Source: UBA4658 sp002405485
GTDB taxonomy: Bacteria; Planctomycetota; Phycisphaerae; Phycisphaerales; UBA1924
NCBI GenBank assembly: GCA_036823255.1
Contig: DAISGC010000001.1
Location: 62,001-126,000 of the forward strand
Length of the DNA stretch: 64,000 bases
Direction: 5' to 3'
The translations under genes were made by a program, and so were the position numbers. Shown piece after piece: positions 17,458-26,069 of the stretch. Every line of letters begins with the position of its first letter. The stretch's first letter is position 1. The notes beneath the pieces were generated by a model. It was not told the origin of the DNA and ran no database searches. It worked only from the letters and a program-made list of their open reading frames with translations.

Positions 17458-20400
17458 ATGTCGCAAGAACCGAACTCCACTCCCGCCGCTCAGCCCCACA
17501 CGCCCGCGCCCGCGGGCTCGGACGGCTTCCTGGCCTCGCTCTCGGATCTGGAGTCGCGGATCAACGCGCTCAAGGCGTTGCACGAGGAAGCCGCCAGCCG
17601 CGACGCGGGACTCTCCACACGCGAGCAGCAGGTGGCGATGCGCGAGCAGCAGGCCGCGGCTCAGATCCAGCGGCTGGAGTCCCGGCAGAAGGAACTCGAG
17701 CAGCAGCGTGCCGAACTCGAACAGGCCAGACGCGAGCAGGATGAGGCGATGGCCAAGCTGCGCGCCCAGATCGAGGAGCGGCAGGCCGACTTGGCCAGAG
17801 AGGTGCAGCAGCTTCGGGATCAGGCCCGCCAGGACGCCGAGCGCCGCACCGAGATCGAGTCGAGCGAGAAACGGCTGCAGGAGCTCTCTGCCCGTCTGGA
17901 ACAGCAGAAAGCCGAGTCCGAGCGTCTTGCCCGCGAGCTTGCCGGCAAGACCACAGATGCGCAGCGGGAGCTTGAGAAGCGCGAGCGCGATCTGGTTCGA
18001 CGCGAGGAGAGCGTCTCGGCGAAGCTCGCGAAGCTCGAGTCCGACCTCGACAGGCTGCAGCGCGACCGGACGGAGACCGAGTCGCTGCGCAAGAACCTGG
18101 GCGACCTGGAGCAGGTGGTTGCCGATCGCGAGAGGTCCCTCGCCGAGCGCGAGAAGCTCATCACCAGCGAACGCAAGCAGATGAACGACGATCGGCAGTC
18201 GCTGGAAGCCCTGCAGGAGGAGTCCAGGGCGGCGATCGAGGCGCGGCAGCATGAGCTGGAGGAACGCGAGTTCGATCTCAAGCGGCAGGCCGAGGAGATC
18301 GCCCGCGAACGGGCCAGCGTGACCGAACACGCCCGTACGCTCGCCGAGCAGATGAAGTCCAACGACGCCGAGCACCAGGCGGCGATCTGGAACAACCGGC
18401 TTGAATCGCTCCAGCTCCAGCTCGGTGAGCAGAGCGCGGCCCGGGCACGGCTGGAGACCGAGCTGGCCCAGAGCAAGGACGACATCGAGTCGCTGACGCA
18501 GGAGCTCATCGAGGCCAACTCGGCCAAGGGCGTCCCTCAGGAGGAGATCGATCGCCGCGAGCGAACCATCGCCGAACTCACCGCCCAGGCCGAGGAAGCG
18601 CAGGCGACGATCCAGATGCTGCAGCAGCATCTGGAGGCCTCGATGCGAAGCACCCGGGCCGCGGAAGAGGCCCGCGCCAAGGAGCAGGGCGAGCGGGACG
18701 CGATCGCCAAGGCGGCGTCGGACAGCATGTCGGCCAAGCTCCGCGAACTCGAGGAGCAGGCGGCACTTCTGGCCGACCAGCGTCGCGAGCTGGAAGAGTC
18801 CAGGCGCGAGCAGCAGCGGATCAGCGCCGAGTGCGACGAGATGCGTCGGGAGATGGGCGAGCTCGTCGTTCGAGCCCAGAGCGCCGAGCGCACGCTGGAG
18901 CGGATGGTGCCCAGGGAGCGGCTGCAGCAGGTCGAGAGCGAACTCGCCGCCGCACGCGAGCTCCTGGATCAGGCCGAGAATGCCGCCCGGGATCAGGTTC
19001 CGGCATCGCAGGTGCGCGAGTGCGAGGCGCTCATCGCGGGCATGCAGAAGGCCATGGATGAGGCCGACCGCAACGCCAGGGAGCTGCTGGACGAGCAGAC
19101 GGCGTCGCGCGACCAGATGATCGCGACCCTCAAGGTGCAGCTCGAGGCCGCCGCCGCTCGAAGCGCAAGCACCCTCAGTGACGAGGTGCACCGGTGCGAG
19201 GCGACCATCGCCGAGCTCAAGCAGCGTTTGCACGAGGCCGAAGCCGGCGGTGCGGGAACCGGCGCGGCCGCCGCGGCTGCCCTGGCCCAGGTTGCGCAGC
19301 GCGACGAGGAGATCGCCGAGCTTCGCAGACAGATCGAACAGGCCGCGGCCGACGGGGCCGCCGACCAGCGAGCCGAGATCGAGCTGCGCGACGAGCGCAT
19401 CGCGGCACTGGAAGCGCAGCTCGTCGAGCTCTCGGCCAAGGTCGAAGAGGCCCAGGGCGTGCCCCCTGAAGAGATCATGAAGCGCGACGAGGCCATCATG
19501 GTCCTGAAGGAACGGCTGGACCAGATGACGCTGGAGCGCGACGAACTGGTCCGCGCCGCCGACGATGCTCGCGCCGGCGCAAGCACGCCAGCGGAGCACG
19601 ACGGCCGACCGACGGATCAGGATCTGCGGCGTCGCGATCGATTGCGAAGGTACAAGCACCTGCTGCAGGCCCAGGCACGCAAGATCGTGGCGGCCCAGAA
19701 CGCGATCCAGAAGCGGCACGTGGAGTGCGAGATGGTGCTGCAGCAGCGGCACAAGCTCGCCCAGATGGCTCAGCAGCTTGCCAAGGTGGAGAAGCGCGTC
19801 GGCGGGGCCAAGGCCAGGACGGGAGCCGCGGCGGCGGTGCTGTACATGGCCGCCACGCTCGGAATCCTCGCGGTCATGAGCTGGCACATCTCCTCGAAGA
19901 TCTGGCCCGGAACGTTCATCGCCAAGGCCGTCGTCGAGGCCGACAGCGGCCGCCGGACGCCGCCGCCCGATGACCTGGCTGCGTGGAAGAGCGACCACGA
20001 GCAGATGCTGAAGGACCCGCGATTCATGGAGTTTGCCGCCGAACGCATGTTCCGGCGCGGACTCACGCCCTCACCGGCGCCCGCGGAGCTCTCGTCCCGG
20101 CTGCAGACGGACTTGTATGTGCAGAGCACCAAGCCCGGAGCGATCACCGTCGAGCTTCGGGGCGAGGGCGCGGAGCGCACCGCATTGACCCTCGACACAC
20201 TCATGACCGCGCTCAAGTCCTTCAGCGACACCGGACGCGATCAGCGGGCCAACGACATCGGGCTCACCATCGCCCAGGCCGCCACCGCCGGCAGCGAGCC
20301 TCTGCTGGACAAGCGTCTGGAGAAGGCCGGTGGAGTCTTCGGCGGAGCCGCGCTCGCCGCGGGTCTGGCCGGACTCATCATCTGGAGCCGACTGGTGAGG

Positions 20401-20526
20401 GCCAAGCGGAAGTTCGACCAGGCCGCCGCGGTCGACGCGGCCATGGCCGAGGTGGACTGGGGCACGCTCGAGGCCTCGATCAAGAAGAACCCGACGCGTC
20501 AGGGCAAGAGCGGCGGGCCGGAATGA
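17458..20526 (+). CDS. Giant coiled-coil protein with Wzz-like membrane end
   Basis: A 1022-residue protein. Residues about 30-780 are an almost unbroken coiled coil rich in Glu, Arg, Gln and Ala. Two transmembrane helices follow (about 789-810 and 957-980) enclosing about 150 residues outside the cytoplasm. That segment (FIAKAVVEAD, then ML-DPRFMEFAAE, SRLQTDLYVQS, VELRGEGAERTALTLDTL) resembles the periplasmic domain of Wzz/Wzc polysaccharide chain-length determinants. The C-terminal tail is basic and cytoplasmic, without a tyrosine kinase domain. ATG 17458 follows non-coding-like sequence. Either an envelope-tethered cytoskeletal element or a polysaccharide co-polymerase with a huge cytoplasmic arm; both are inference. 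Confidence 0.6.
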   Translation: MSQEPNSTPAAQPHTPAPAGSDGFLASLSDLESRINALKALHEEAASRDAGLSTREQQVAMREQQAAAQIQRLESRQKELEQQRAELEQARREQDEAMAKLRAQIEERQADLAREVQQLRDQARQDAERRTEIESSEKRLQELSARLEQQKAESERLARELAGKTTDAQRELEKRERDLVRREESVSAKLAKLESDLDRLQRDRTETESLRKNLGDLEQVVADRERSLAEREKLITSERKQMNDDRQSLEALQEESRAAIEARQHELEEREFDLKRQAEEIARERASVTEHARTLAEQMKSNDAEHQAAIWNNRLESLQLQLGEQSAARARLETELAQSKDDIESLTQELIEANSAKGVPQEEIDRRERTIAELTAQAEEAQATIQMLQQHLEASMRSTRAAEEARAKEQGERDAIAKAASDSMSAKLRELEEQAALLADQRRELEESRREQQRISAECDEMRREMGELVVRAQSAERTLERMVPRERLQQVESELAAARELLDQAENAARDQVPASQVRECEALIAGMQKAMDEADRNARELLDEQTASRDQMIATLKVQLEAAAARSASTLSDEVHRCEATIAELKQRLHEAEAGGAGTGAAAAAALAQVAQRDEEIAELRRQIEQAAADGAADQRAEIELRDERIAALEAQLVELSAKVEEAQGVPPEEIMKRDEAIMVLKERLDQMTLERDELVRAADDARAGASTPAEHDGRPTDQDLRRRDRLRRYKHLLQAQARKIVAAQNAIQKRHVECEMVLQQRHKLAQMAQQLAKVEKRVGGAKARTGAAAAVLYMAATLGILAVMSWHISSKIWPGTFIAKAVVEADSGRRTPPPDDLAAWKSDHEQMLKDPRFMEFAAERMFRRGLTPSPAPAELSSRLQTDLYVQSTKPGAITVELRGEGAERTALTLDTLMTALKSFSDTGRDQRANDIGLTIAQAATAGSEPLLDKRLEKAGGVFGGAALAAGLAGLIIWSRLVRAKRKFDQAAAVDAAMAEVDWGTLEASIKKNPTRQGKSGGPE

Positions 20527-20532
20527 CAGGAC

Positions 20533-20552
20533 GCGATCGGCAAGCCGATCGC
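20533..20552. terminator. Hairpin between convergent genes
   Basis: A perfect inverted repeat, GCGATCGG / CCGATCGC around a CAAG loop, lies 7 bp after the coiled-coil stop and before the convergent anti-sigma gene. There is no T-run on either side, so an intrinsic terminator role is only suggested by position. Confidence 0.35.
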
Positions 20553-20586
20553 GCCCGTCCGGTGGTGTTCGAAGGTTCGATGAATC

Positions 20587-21372
20587 TCAGAGACTGCCAA
20601 GCAGCAGGGGCTTGCTCGCGCCCTGCAAGCGGATGACCACCTGCTTGGCCCTGTCGACGTCCAGAGCCGGGATCGACGCGGTGCGGATGCCGGCTTCACG
20701 AGCGAAGAACGTCACCTTGGCGCCGAGGGGGATCTCGTTCCCCGCCGCGTCGTAGACGACGACTTCATACTCGCCCTCTGCGGGCAGATCCTTGACGTAG
20801 ATCTCGGCGCGCCTGTTCTGCGGATCGAGCATGAGCCGCGCCCTGGCGCTCCGGCTCGACCCGCTCTCATCGCCCGACTGGAAGGCGACAAACCGGGTGG
20901 TGGAGTTGAAGAACTGCTGCTGGAAACGCTCGCCGTACTCCTGCTGGAACTGTTCGCTCACGGCAAAGGCCCGCTGCGCGTCGGTCAGACCGCGCGTCTC
21001 GTTGAGCACCTGCAGGGTTGCGACGCCCAGCACCAGTGCTGCAGCCATCGCCCCGACGGCGCCGATGCGCCAGAAGCGGGACACGCCCGTGGGCGTCACG
21101 AGCGCGGGCGCGACCGCCGCCGCCCGCCGCGCCGAGACTCCGGTCATCGCTTCCCGCACCGCGTTGAGCACGCGGGCCCGAAGGCCCAGCGGGGGCTCGA
21201 CCGCGGGGAGCGTCTCATCCATCTGGCAGAAGCGCAGTTGCTCACGCCGGATCTGGGCCTGCACGCTGGGCGGAGCCGCCCGGAACGCGCGTTCGAACGC
21301 CTCACGCTCATCCGCGTCCAGCAGACCAAGCGCGTCCAAAGAGGCCATTTCCAGCAGTTCATGCGTGTTCAT
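20587..21372 (-). CDS. Anti-sigma factor, RskA-like
   Basis: A 261-residue membrane anti-sigma factor. The N-terminal sigma-binding region has the RskA pattern LLEMASLDALGLLDADE; it is followed by one transmembrane helix (about 100-120, GAVGAMAAALVLGVATLQVL) and an exported C-terminal domain resembling the RskA sensor domain (IYVKDLPAEGEYEVVVYDAAG). No HxxxCxxC zinc motif is seen. Its ATG overlaps the sigma gene's TGA in an ATGA arrangement, so translation is coupled and stoichiometry controlled. Release is expected by regulated proteolysis in response to an envelope signal; the signal cannot be inferred. Confidence 0.85.
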   Translation of the reverse strand: MNTHELLEMASLDALGLLDADEREAFERAFRAAPPSVQAQIRREQLRFCQMDETLPAVEPPLGLRARVLNAVREAMTGVSARRAAAVAPALVTPTGVSRFWRIGAVGAMAAALVLGVATLQVLNETRGLTDAQRAFAVSEQFQQEYGERFQQQFFNSTTRFVAFQSGDESGSSRSARARLMLDPQNRRAEIYVKDLPAEGEYEVVVYDAAGNEIPLGAKVTFFAREAGIRTASIPALDVDRAKQVVIRLQGASKPLLLGSL

Positions 21373-21953
21373 GCTGACAACTCCTCGCCGGCGCTCCGCT
21401 CTCGAAGGCGGACCAGCGCACGGCTCAACGCCGACTTGACCGTTCCGATCGGCGTGTTCAACTCTTCACCAATCTGCCTGAGCGTCTGACCGCCCAGATA
21501 CGCCCGGGTGACCACAGTCCTTTGCAGTTCCGGAAGTCGTGCCACCCGTTCCATGAGCTTCCCGAATCGCTCCTGCGCTTCCATCGGAAGCGCCGACGCT
21601 CCGGACTCGCCCACGCCCACCGCTTCGCTCTGTTTCTCATCCAGTCCCGTCGCCTTGATCCGCGCCTTGCTCCGCCGAAGCCGATCTACAAGGTGCCGGC
21701 GCGAGATGAGCATGACCCAGGTGACCAGCGCGGCCCGCTTGGGGTCGTACCGATCCGCCGTACGCCACAGACGGATGAACACTTCCTGCACCGCATCCTC
21801 GGCGTCGGCCCGGGTCGGCATCGACTGGTACGCGAGCCGAAACACCAGCGAGGCGAACCGGTCATACAGCTCCGCCGCCGCCGCCGGGTCGTTCGACGCA
21901 ACCCGACGCATCAGATCAAGGTCGGCATCCTGAATGTGCTCGGGAGTGTGCAT
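21369..21953 (-). CDS. ECF RNA polymerase sigma factor
   Basis: A 194-residue group IV sigma factor. Region 2 is clear (ELYDRFASLVFRLAYQSM, DAEDAVQEVFIRLWR, followed by DRYDPKRAALVTWVMLISRR) and region 4 carries the helix-turn-helix (LPELQRTVV..AYLGGQTLRQIGEELNTPIGTVKSALSRAL). Pairing with an RskA-like anti-sigma factor through an ATGA overlap fits the SigK/RskA type. ATG 21953 was preferred over longer frames because family homology begins just after it. It is divergent from a pseudopilin gene. Such pairs usually autoregulate; I could not identify the promoter with confidence. Confidence 0.93.
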   Translation of the reverse strand: MHTPEHIQDADLDLMRRVASNDPAAAAELYDRFASLVFRLAYQSMPTRADAEDAVQEVFIRLWRTADRYDPKRAALVTWVMLISRRHLVDRLRRSKARIKATGLDEKQSEAVGVGESGASALPMEAQERFGKLMERVARLPELQRTVVTRAYLGGQTLRQIGEELNTPIGTVKSALSRALVRLRERSAGEELSA

Positions 21954-22313
21954 CGTGTACCAACCGGCAGAACAGCATCCAGCAGACCCACGCGAGTCGA
22001 CACGGCGGACAGTCTTTGTGCGACCCGTGCACCGTGGACGGGAACGGACGAACAATCCGGCATGCACCGAAGGTCGTATTCCGGGACAGAAGGTCCGGAA
22101 CCTGATGTTGCCATCAGCCGTCCGGGGTCTATACGGACGACCTGTGGCCAGGATGCTCCGCTCGCAAAAAACCCTGTCGATTGCGGATGATCAAGGGCTC
22201 TGTCGCGTGTTATTGGGACCTGTTCGGGTTTGTTCGAATCGCGTGGATTGTGTTGCTCTGATCGCAAGGGTCTGATAGACTCTCAGTGGTTCGACGGTGC
22301 TGATGGAGGTCTC
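21954..22313. other. Divergent intergenic region, ECF sigma / pseudopilin
   Basis: About 360 bp between the ECF sigma gene and a pseudopilin gene. It must hold the promoters of both. The only feature I can point to is GGAGG at 22305-22309, a Shine-Dalgarno candidate for the rightward gene. No RNA gene or repeat seen. Confidence 0.5.
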
Positions 22314-23072
22314 GTGCCGGTGGTCATGGTGACGAACCGGGTGTCTATCACACGATCGCGTCCCCGCTGGGCGACGCGCCGGTCGTCGGCATTCACATTG
22401 ATCGATCTGCTCGTCAGCATCGCGATCATCGCGCTGCTCATCTCCATCCTGCTCCCCAGTCTGACCAACGTGCGCGAGGCCACACGCCGCGTCGTCTGCT
22501 CGTCCAATGCCCGACAGATCGGCCTGGGCATCGCGATGTACGCGGAGGATCAGAAGTCCTTCCCGTTCAGCGCGTATGAGCCAAAGGAGTCGGATCCTTC
22601 CGGCGCCCCACAGTTCATGCACTTTGCTCGATCGGCTGATCCCGGGGTCTCCTGGGACGGCGTCGGGCTGCTCTTCAGCGCCGGATATCTCAACGCTCCT
22701 CAGGTCTTCTATTGCCCCTCGCATCGCGGGAACAACCCGTTCGCTCGATTCGCCTCGTCGTGGTACTCCGTCAGCGACGTGAAGATCGTCACGAACTTCC
22801 AGTACCGGGGCACGCCCTGGATGCTCATGGGCATCGACCGCCCGGCCGTCATCAGCGATAGTCTGGCGTCGCAGCGCGATTTCAGCCACAAGGTCGGCGC
22901 CAACGTGCTGCGATCGGACTTCTCCGTGGCATGGCTCTCCGACCCCGGTCGTCGCATCCTCGAACTGCTTCCGGAAAGTGATGTCAGCGTCGACGTGACC
23001 GCGGCCCGACGCGTGACCGAGGCGTGGGAAGAGATCGACGGTCGCCCGTCGCAGACCATGAGCGGTCCGTAA
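22314..23072 (+). CDS. Pseudopilin-like protein, H-X9-DG type
   Basis: About 252 residues. A short basic leader is followed by the prepilin methylation motif in the form SAFTLIDLLVSIAII (canonical FTLIELL) and a long hydrophobic helix, then NVREATRRVVCSSNARQIGLG, typical of the large planctomycete pseudopilin-like families. Near the C-terminus, HKVGANVLRSDFSVAWL is the H-X9-D motif, with Phe for the usual Gly. Such proteins are processed by prepilin peptidase and probably sit on a type II-like secretion or surface structure. Start uncertain: GTG 22314, GTG 22320 or ATG 22326; GGAGG at 22305-22309 favours one of the GTGs. Confidence 0.8.
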   Translation: MPVVMVTNRVSITRSRPRWATRRSSAFTLIDLLVSIAIIALLISILLPSLTNVREATRRVVCSSNARQIGLGIAMYAEDQKSFPFSAYEPKESDPSGAPQFMHFARSADPGVSWDGVGLLFSAGYLNAPQVFYCPSHRGNNPFARFASSWYSVSDVKIVTNFQYRGTPWMLMGIDRPAVISDSLASQRDFSHKVGANVLRSDFSVAWLSDPGRRILELLPESDVSVDVTAARRVTEAWEEIDGRPSQTMSGP

Positions 23073-23130
23073 CACGCCGCCACCGCCATGTCCATACTGG
23101 CGTCAGCGGCTTGGGGGTGGGGAACCAGTC

Positions 23131-24267
23131 ATGCTCCATGCCATCGCGAGTTCGATGACATCGGTACGTCCGTCCGTGACGCCACTCGCGGGTGGCGTCC
23201 TTGGCGTTCTGGCGATGGTGCTCGGCCACGGCATGCTCCCCGCGGCGGCCGCCGCCCAGATCCGACCGGTGCTCGAGTGCACCACGCTCAATCGGCCAAT
23301 CCGTGTCATCGTCGGATCACTCCGGCCGTCCACCATGGCCACAAGCGAGAGCGACGCTTTCCAGTCTCCTTCTGCGGAATCGGCTTTCACCCTGTTGCTT
23401 GTCGCCACGGATGCCCAGTCGGCGGAGACCGTCATCGAGTCGCGACCGGTGTCGGCGGGCGAGGTCGACCTTGCCGAGGTCTTCCCGCGCCTGTGGAAGA
23501 CCGACGATCCGCGCGTGCTGCATGTGCAGGCGGCCACCGATGAGTCCGGCCGAACACGCATCGGCGCGCCGCTCACCCTGGTGCCGATGTTGACGCCCAG
23601 GTACGCGCCTCGCGTGGATCGCACCGGCACGCCGCAGGTGAATCCGCCTCCGCCCACCGATGCACGCACGCCGCCGGCCTCGGCCAGAGCGTTCAGCGGG
23701 TACTGGACGTTCGTGGATCAGCGGCTCATCCTCGACATGGGTTCTGGCGAGATGGCCTTTGCGCTTCGGGCTGATGCGGCCCCCTACAGCGTCCTGCACC
23801 TCCGACGCCTGGTGCAAAGCGGGTTCTACGAGGGCGTCGGCGTGCATCGCATCGCATCGCTCTCGGGCCAGACCGCGCCCGAGATCGTGCAGTTCGGCGA
23901 CCCGACCGGCACGGGCCTCGGCGGTCCGGGATTCCTCATCGACTTTGAGCCAAGCCCACTCACACACGCCTTCGGCACCCTCAGTCTGGCACGCACAAGC
24001 GACCCGAACAGCGCGGGGTCGCAGGTGTTCATCACGCTCTCGGCGGACGTCGGCCCTGCGCTCAACGGCAAGTACACCGCGCTCGGCAGGCTCGTGGACG
24101 GCGCCGATGTGCTTCGATCCCTCGCCAAGACGCCAACCGGCGCCGACGCACGCCCGCGCGAGCCGATCGTGATCCGCTCGGCTCGGCTGGTCGATGCTCC
24201 GCCGATCGGCACCAAAGCCCCTCAGTTCGATGAGCTACCAGGCACGGGCGGGCGTCCGGCGCGATAA
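23131..24267 (+). CDS. Secreted cyclophilin-type peptidyl-prolyl isomerase
   Basis: A 378-residue exported protein: signal peptide (hydrophobic about 18-40), a poorly conserved 160-residue N-terminal domain, a Pro-rich linker and a C-terminal cyclophilin domain (about 205-360). Cyclophilin hallmarks are present in divergent form: SVLHLRRLVQSGFYEGVGVHRI, QFGDPTGTGLGGPGF and GSQVFITLSADVGPALNGKYTALGRLVDG. Cyclophilins catalyse cis-trans prolyl isomerisation of exported proteins. The active-site Arg is plausible as the R of VHRI (usual F.R). The gene follows the pseudopilin by 58 bp and may be co-transcribed with it. Confidence 0.85.
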   Translation: MLHAIASSMTSVRPSVTPLAGGVLGVLAMVLGHGMLPAAAAAQIRPVLECTTLNRPIRVIVGSLRPSTMATSESDAFQSPSAESAFTLLLVATDAQSAETVIESRPVSAGEVDLAEVFPRLWKTDDPRVLHVQAATDESGRTRIGAPLTLVPMLTPRYAPRVDRTGTPQVNPPPPTDARTPPASARAFSGYWTFVDQRLILDMGSGEMAFALRADAAPYSVLHLRRLVQSGFYEGVGVHRIASLSGQTAPEIVQFGDPTGTGLGGPGFLIDFEPSPLTHAFGTLSLARTSDPNSAGSQVFITLSADVGPALNGKYTALGRLVDGADVLRSLAKTPTGADARPREPIVIRSARLVDAPPIGTKAPQFDELPGTGGRPAR

Positions 24268-24493
24268 CACATCCAGGGTCATGCGCCACGCCACCCTGTT
24301 TATGCCAAACGCATGGATTTGCCCGCGACCCTGATCGCGCCGGCTCCTACGATTCTTCGACAAGACACGAATCGGATGTCGAACCAACTGGCTGTTTCGA
24401 GCGTTCGTATCGGTGGGGGGCCGTTGGGAGCGGGGGCGACCGTGTGCGCCTGCACACCAAGTTGACGTTGCAGAGTTCAACAGGAGCAACACC

Positions 24494-24838
24494 ATGGATT
24501 CGAACACCACTGCGACGATGACCAGCGAGGAGCGACGCCTGCGGCAGGATCTGGAGGCCTTGAAGGCCGATCTCGGTGTTCTGCGTGGAGACTTGGGAAC
24601 GCTTATCCGTGATGCCGCCCACGCCGGCAAGACCGTCGCCGGAGAGGTCCGCGACCGCGCCGGCGAAGCCGCCGAACGCGTGCGCGAGAAGGGCCGGGCC
24701 GCGTATGACACCGCCAAGGCCAAGGGGTCGGCGGCCAAGGAAGCCGTCGAGCATCAGATCGAGGATCACCCGCTCGCGTCCGTCGGGATCGCCTTCGGCG
24801 TGGGCCTGCTGGTCGGGGCTCTGCTCAGTCGCCGATAG
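24494..24838 (+). CDS. DUF883 / ElaB-YqjD-type membrane-anchored protein
   Basis: A 114-residue protein with a long amphipathic helix (EERRLRQDLEALKADL then AGEVRDRAGEAAERVREKG) and a C-terminal transmembrane segment (VGIAFGVGLLVGALL) ending in SRR. This is the ElaB/YqjD/DUF883 layout: tail-anchored inner-membrane proteins, some ribosome-associated in stationary phase in E. coli. The start is supported by CAGGAG a few bases before ATG 24494; the longer frame begins in non-coding sequence. It is first of three small co-oriented genes resembling yqjD-yqjE-yqjK. Confidence 0.85.
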   Translation: MDSNTTATMTSEERRLRQDLEALKADLGVLRGDLGTLIRDAAHAGKTVAGEVRDRAGEAAERVREKGRAAYDTAKAKGSAAKEAVEHQIEDHPLASVGIAFGVGLLVGALLSRR

Positions 24839-24888
24839 TTCTCCGCGCGTAATCGTGACGGTGGCACAAGGGCCCGACGTGGGGACGC

Positions 24889-25167
24889 ATGTACCGCAGA
24901 CTCGCTGAACTCCTGGTGCGGGCCGCCGATCTGGCCGAGGCCGAGGGTCGCCTGCTTCGCCACATCGCCGCCCGATTCGGGATGGGCATGTCGCTCGTGC
25001 TCGTGGCCGGAGTGCTGCTGATCGCGGCGGCGGCGTTCCTGATCGCCGGGCTCTGGTTCGGCGTCCAACCCATGTTGGGCACGGCCTGGGCGAGCGTGCT
25101 CTGCGGGTGCGTCACACTGCTTCTGGCGGTCGGTGTGCTGTTCGCCGCCGCCCGTTTGACCAGGTGA
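24889..25167 (+). CDS. YqjE/holin-superfamily-like small membrane protein
   Basis: A 92-residue protein: an N-terminal amphipathic helix (LLVRAADLAEAEGRLLRH) and two transmembrane helices (about 33-55 and 65-88). The size, topology and position after a DUF883 gene match the phage-holin-superfamily/YqjE proteins. No biochemical function is established for the group; a role in envelope stress or membrane organisation is inferred from the conserved neighbourhood. Confidence 0.7.
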   Translation: MYRRLAELLVRAADLAEAEGRLLRHIAARFGMGMSLVLVAGVLLIAAAAFLIAGLWFGVQPMLGTAWASVLCGCVTLLLAVGVLFAAARLTR

Positions 25168-25182
25168 AGCCAGGGAGAGCCC

Positions 25183-25548
25183 ATGCCCATCGAACCGCAC
25201 ACCTCCCTCGGCCCTGTGCTTCACGATGATGCGCGACGTGTCGCCGATGCCAAGGCCCGCCTGCTCGACTGGGGATCGGAGGCCGATCTGCACATGCGCG
25301 TGCAGATCGCCGAACTTCGCGAATCTGTGCTCGGCGGAGCACGGCGGGCCCGTCCGTGGGGCTTTGCGCTTGCGGCCGGTGCCGGCCTGATCGGTGCGAT
25401 GCTGTTCAAGGGTCGAGGGCGTTCGCGCCGCGAGCCCGCTGCCGGCTCACCAGGAAGCGATCGACTGCCGATCGGTCAGATCGTCGGATTGGTGCGCGTC
25501 CTCGCACCGATCCTGCTCCCGCTCCTCATGAAGCGCCGCGAGCGTTGA
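25183..25548 (+). CDS. Small membrane protein of the DUF883 cluster, unknown
   Basis: A 121-residue protein starting 15 bp after the YqjE-like gene, with GGGAGAG just before the ATG. It has an N-terminal helical region, one moderately hydrophobic helix (about 57-70, WGFALAAGAGLIGAMLF), a basic linker and a second hydrophobic stretch near the C-terminus (GLVRVLAPILLPLLM) ending KRRER. I do not recognise a family. Its position is that of yqjK in enterobacteria, without visible sequence similarity. Confidence 0.6.
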   Translation: MPIEPHTSLGPVLHDDARRVADAKARLLDWGSEADLHMRVQIAELRESVLGGARRARPWGFALAAGAGLIGAMLFKGRGRSRREPAAGSPGSDRLPIGQIVGLVRVLAPILLPLLMKRRER

Positions 25549-25578
25549 ACCCGCGTGCGTGGGGAACAGCCGGCACGC

Positions 25579-26022
25579 CTACGGCGCGGGTGTGAACGTG
25601 CCCCCGTCGCGAACGTCACAACTGACGAGATCGCCAAGCTGGAAGTCCGAAGGCCGCTGTCGCGCGTCGCCCAGGACCATGTGGATCGGCACGGTCGCGT
25701 CCACGATGATGGCGGCGTTGGGCTCGTCGTGGGCGATGACCCGGCCCTGCACTCGGCGCGGCCGGCCGAAGACCGGTTCGAAGTATCGGCCCCCGGTGTC
25801 CACGACATCGACGCGCCGGGCCAGCACGCGGATCGTGCCGATGATCCGCTTGCCAACCTCGCTCGTGATGGGCTGGGTGGGCACGAGGTGGATCTGGTAG
25901 CTGGTGTTGGGAAACTCGATGACGACCATGCCCGGCTGGCCGTTGCTGCCGGGCAGTTGGGCGTGCAGCACGCCGCGGGCGTGGGTGGGGTCGATCTTGG
26001 TCGTCGGTGCCGGGTGAATCAT
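25579..26022 (-). CDS. Conserved-looking hypothetical protein
   Basis: A 147-residue soluble protein, not recognised. Its composition is beta-rich, with alternating hydrophobics (GMVVIEFPNTSYQIHLV, RIIGTIRVLARRVDVVDTGG) suggestive of a small barrel or OB-like fold binding a flat or nucleic-acid ligand. There is no signal peptide, membrane helix or catalytic motif. It lies 47 bp downstream of the amidotransferase gene on the same strand and may be the last gene of that group. Confidence 0.6.
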   Translation of the reverse strand: MIHPAPTTKIDPTHARGVLHAQLPGSNGQPGMVVIEFPNTSYQIHLVPTQPITSEVGKRIIGTIRVLARRVDVVDTGGRYFEPVFGRPRRVQGRVIAHDEPNAAIIVDATVPIHMVLGDARQRPSDFQLGDLVSCDVRDGGTFTPAP

Positions 26023-26069
26023 GGGACCGATGATACTCAGAGCGGGGGATCCGGCGATCGCGCGGGCGG

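Noticed and set aside
17176..19998. A 940-codon open frame on the minus strand
   Set aside because: It is the complement of the coiled-coil gene; its leucine-rich pattern mirrors the Glu/Gln/Arg codons opposite.
25183..25548. A phage lysis cassette (holin-like genes)
   Set aside because: The holin-like call is a superfamily label; the neighbours are DUF883-type and no endolysin or phage gene is present.
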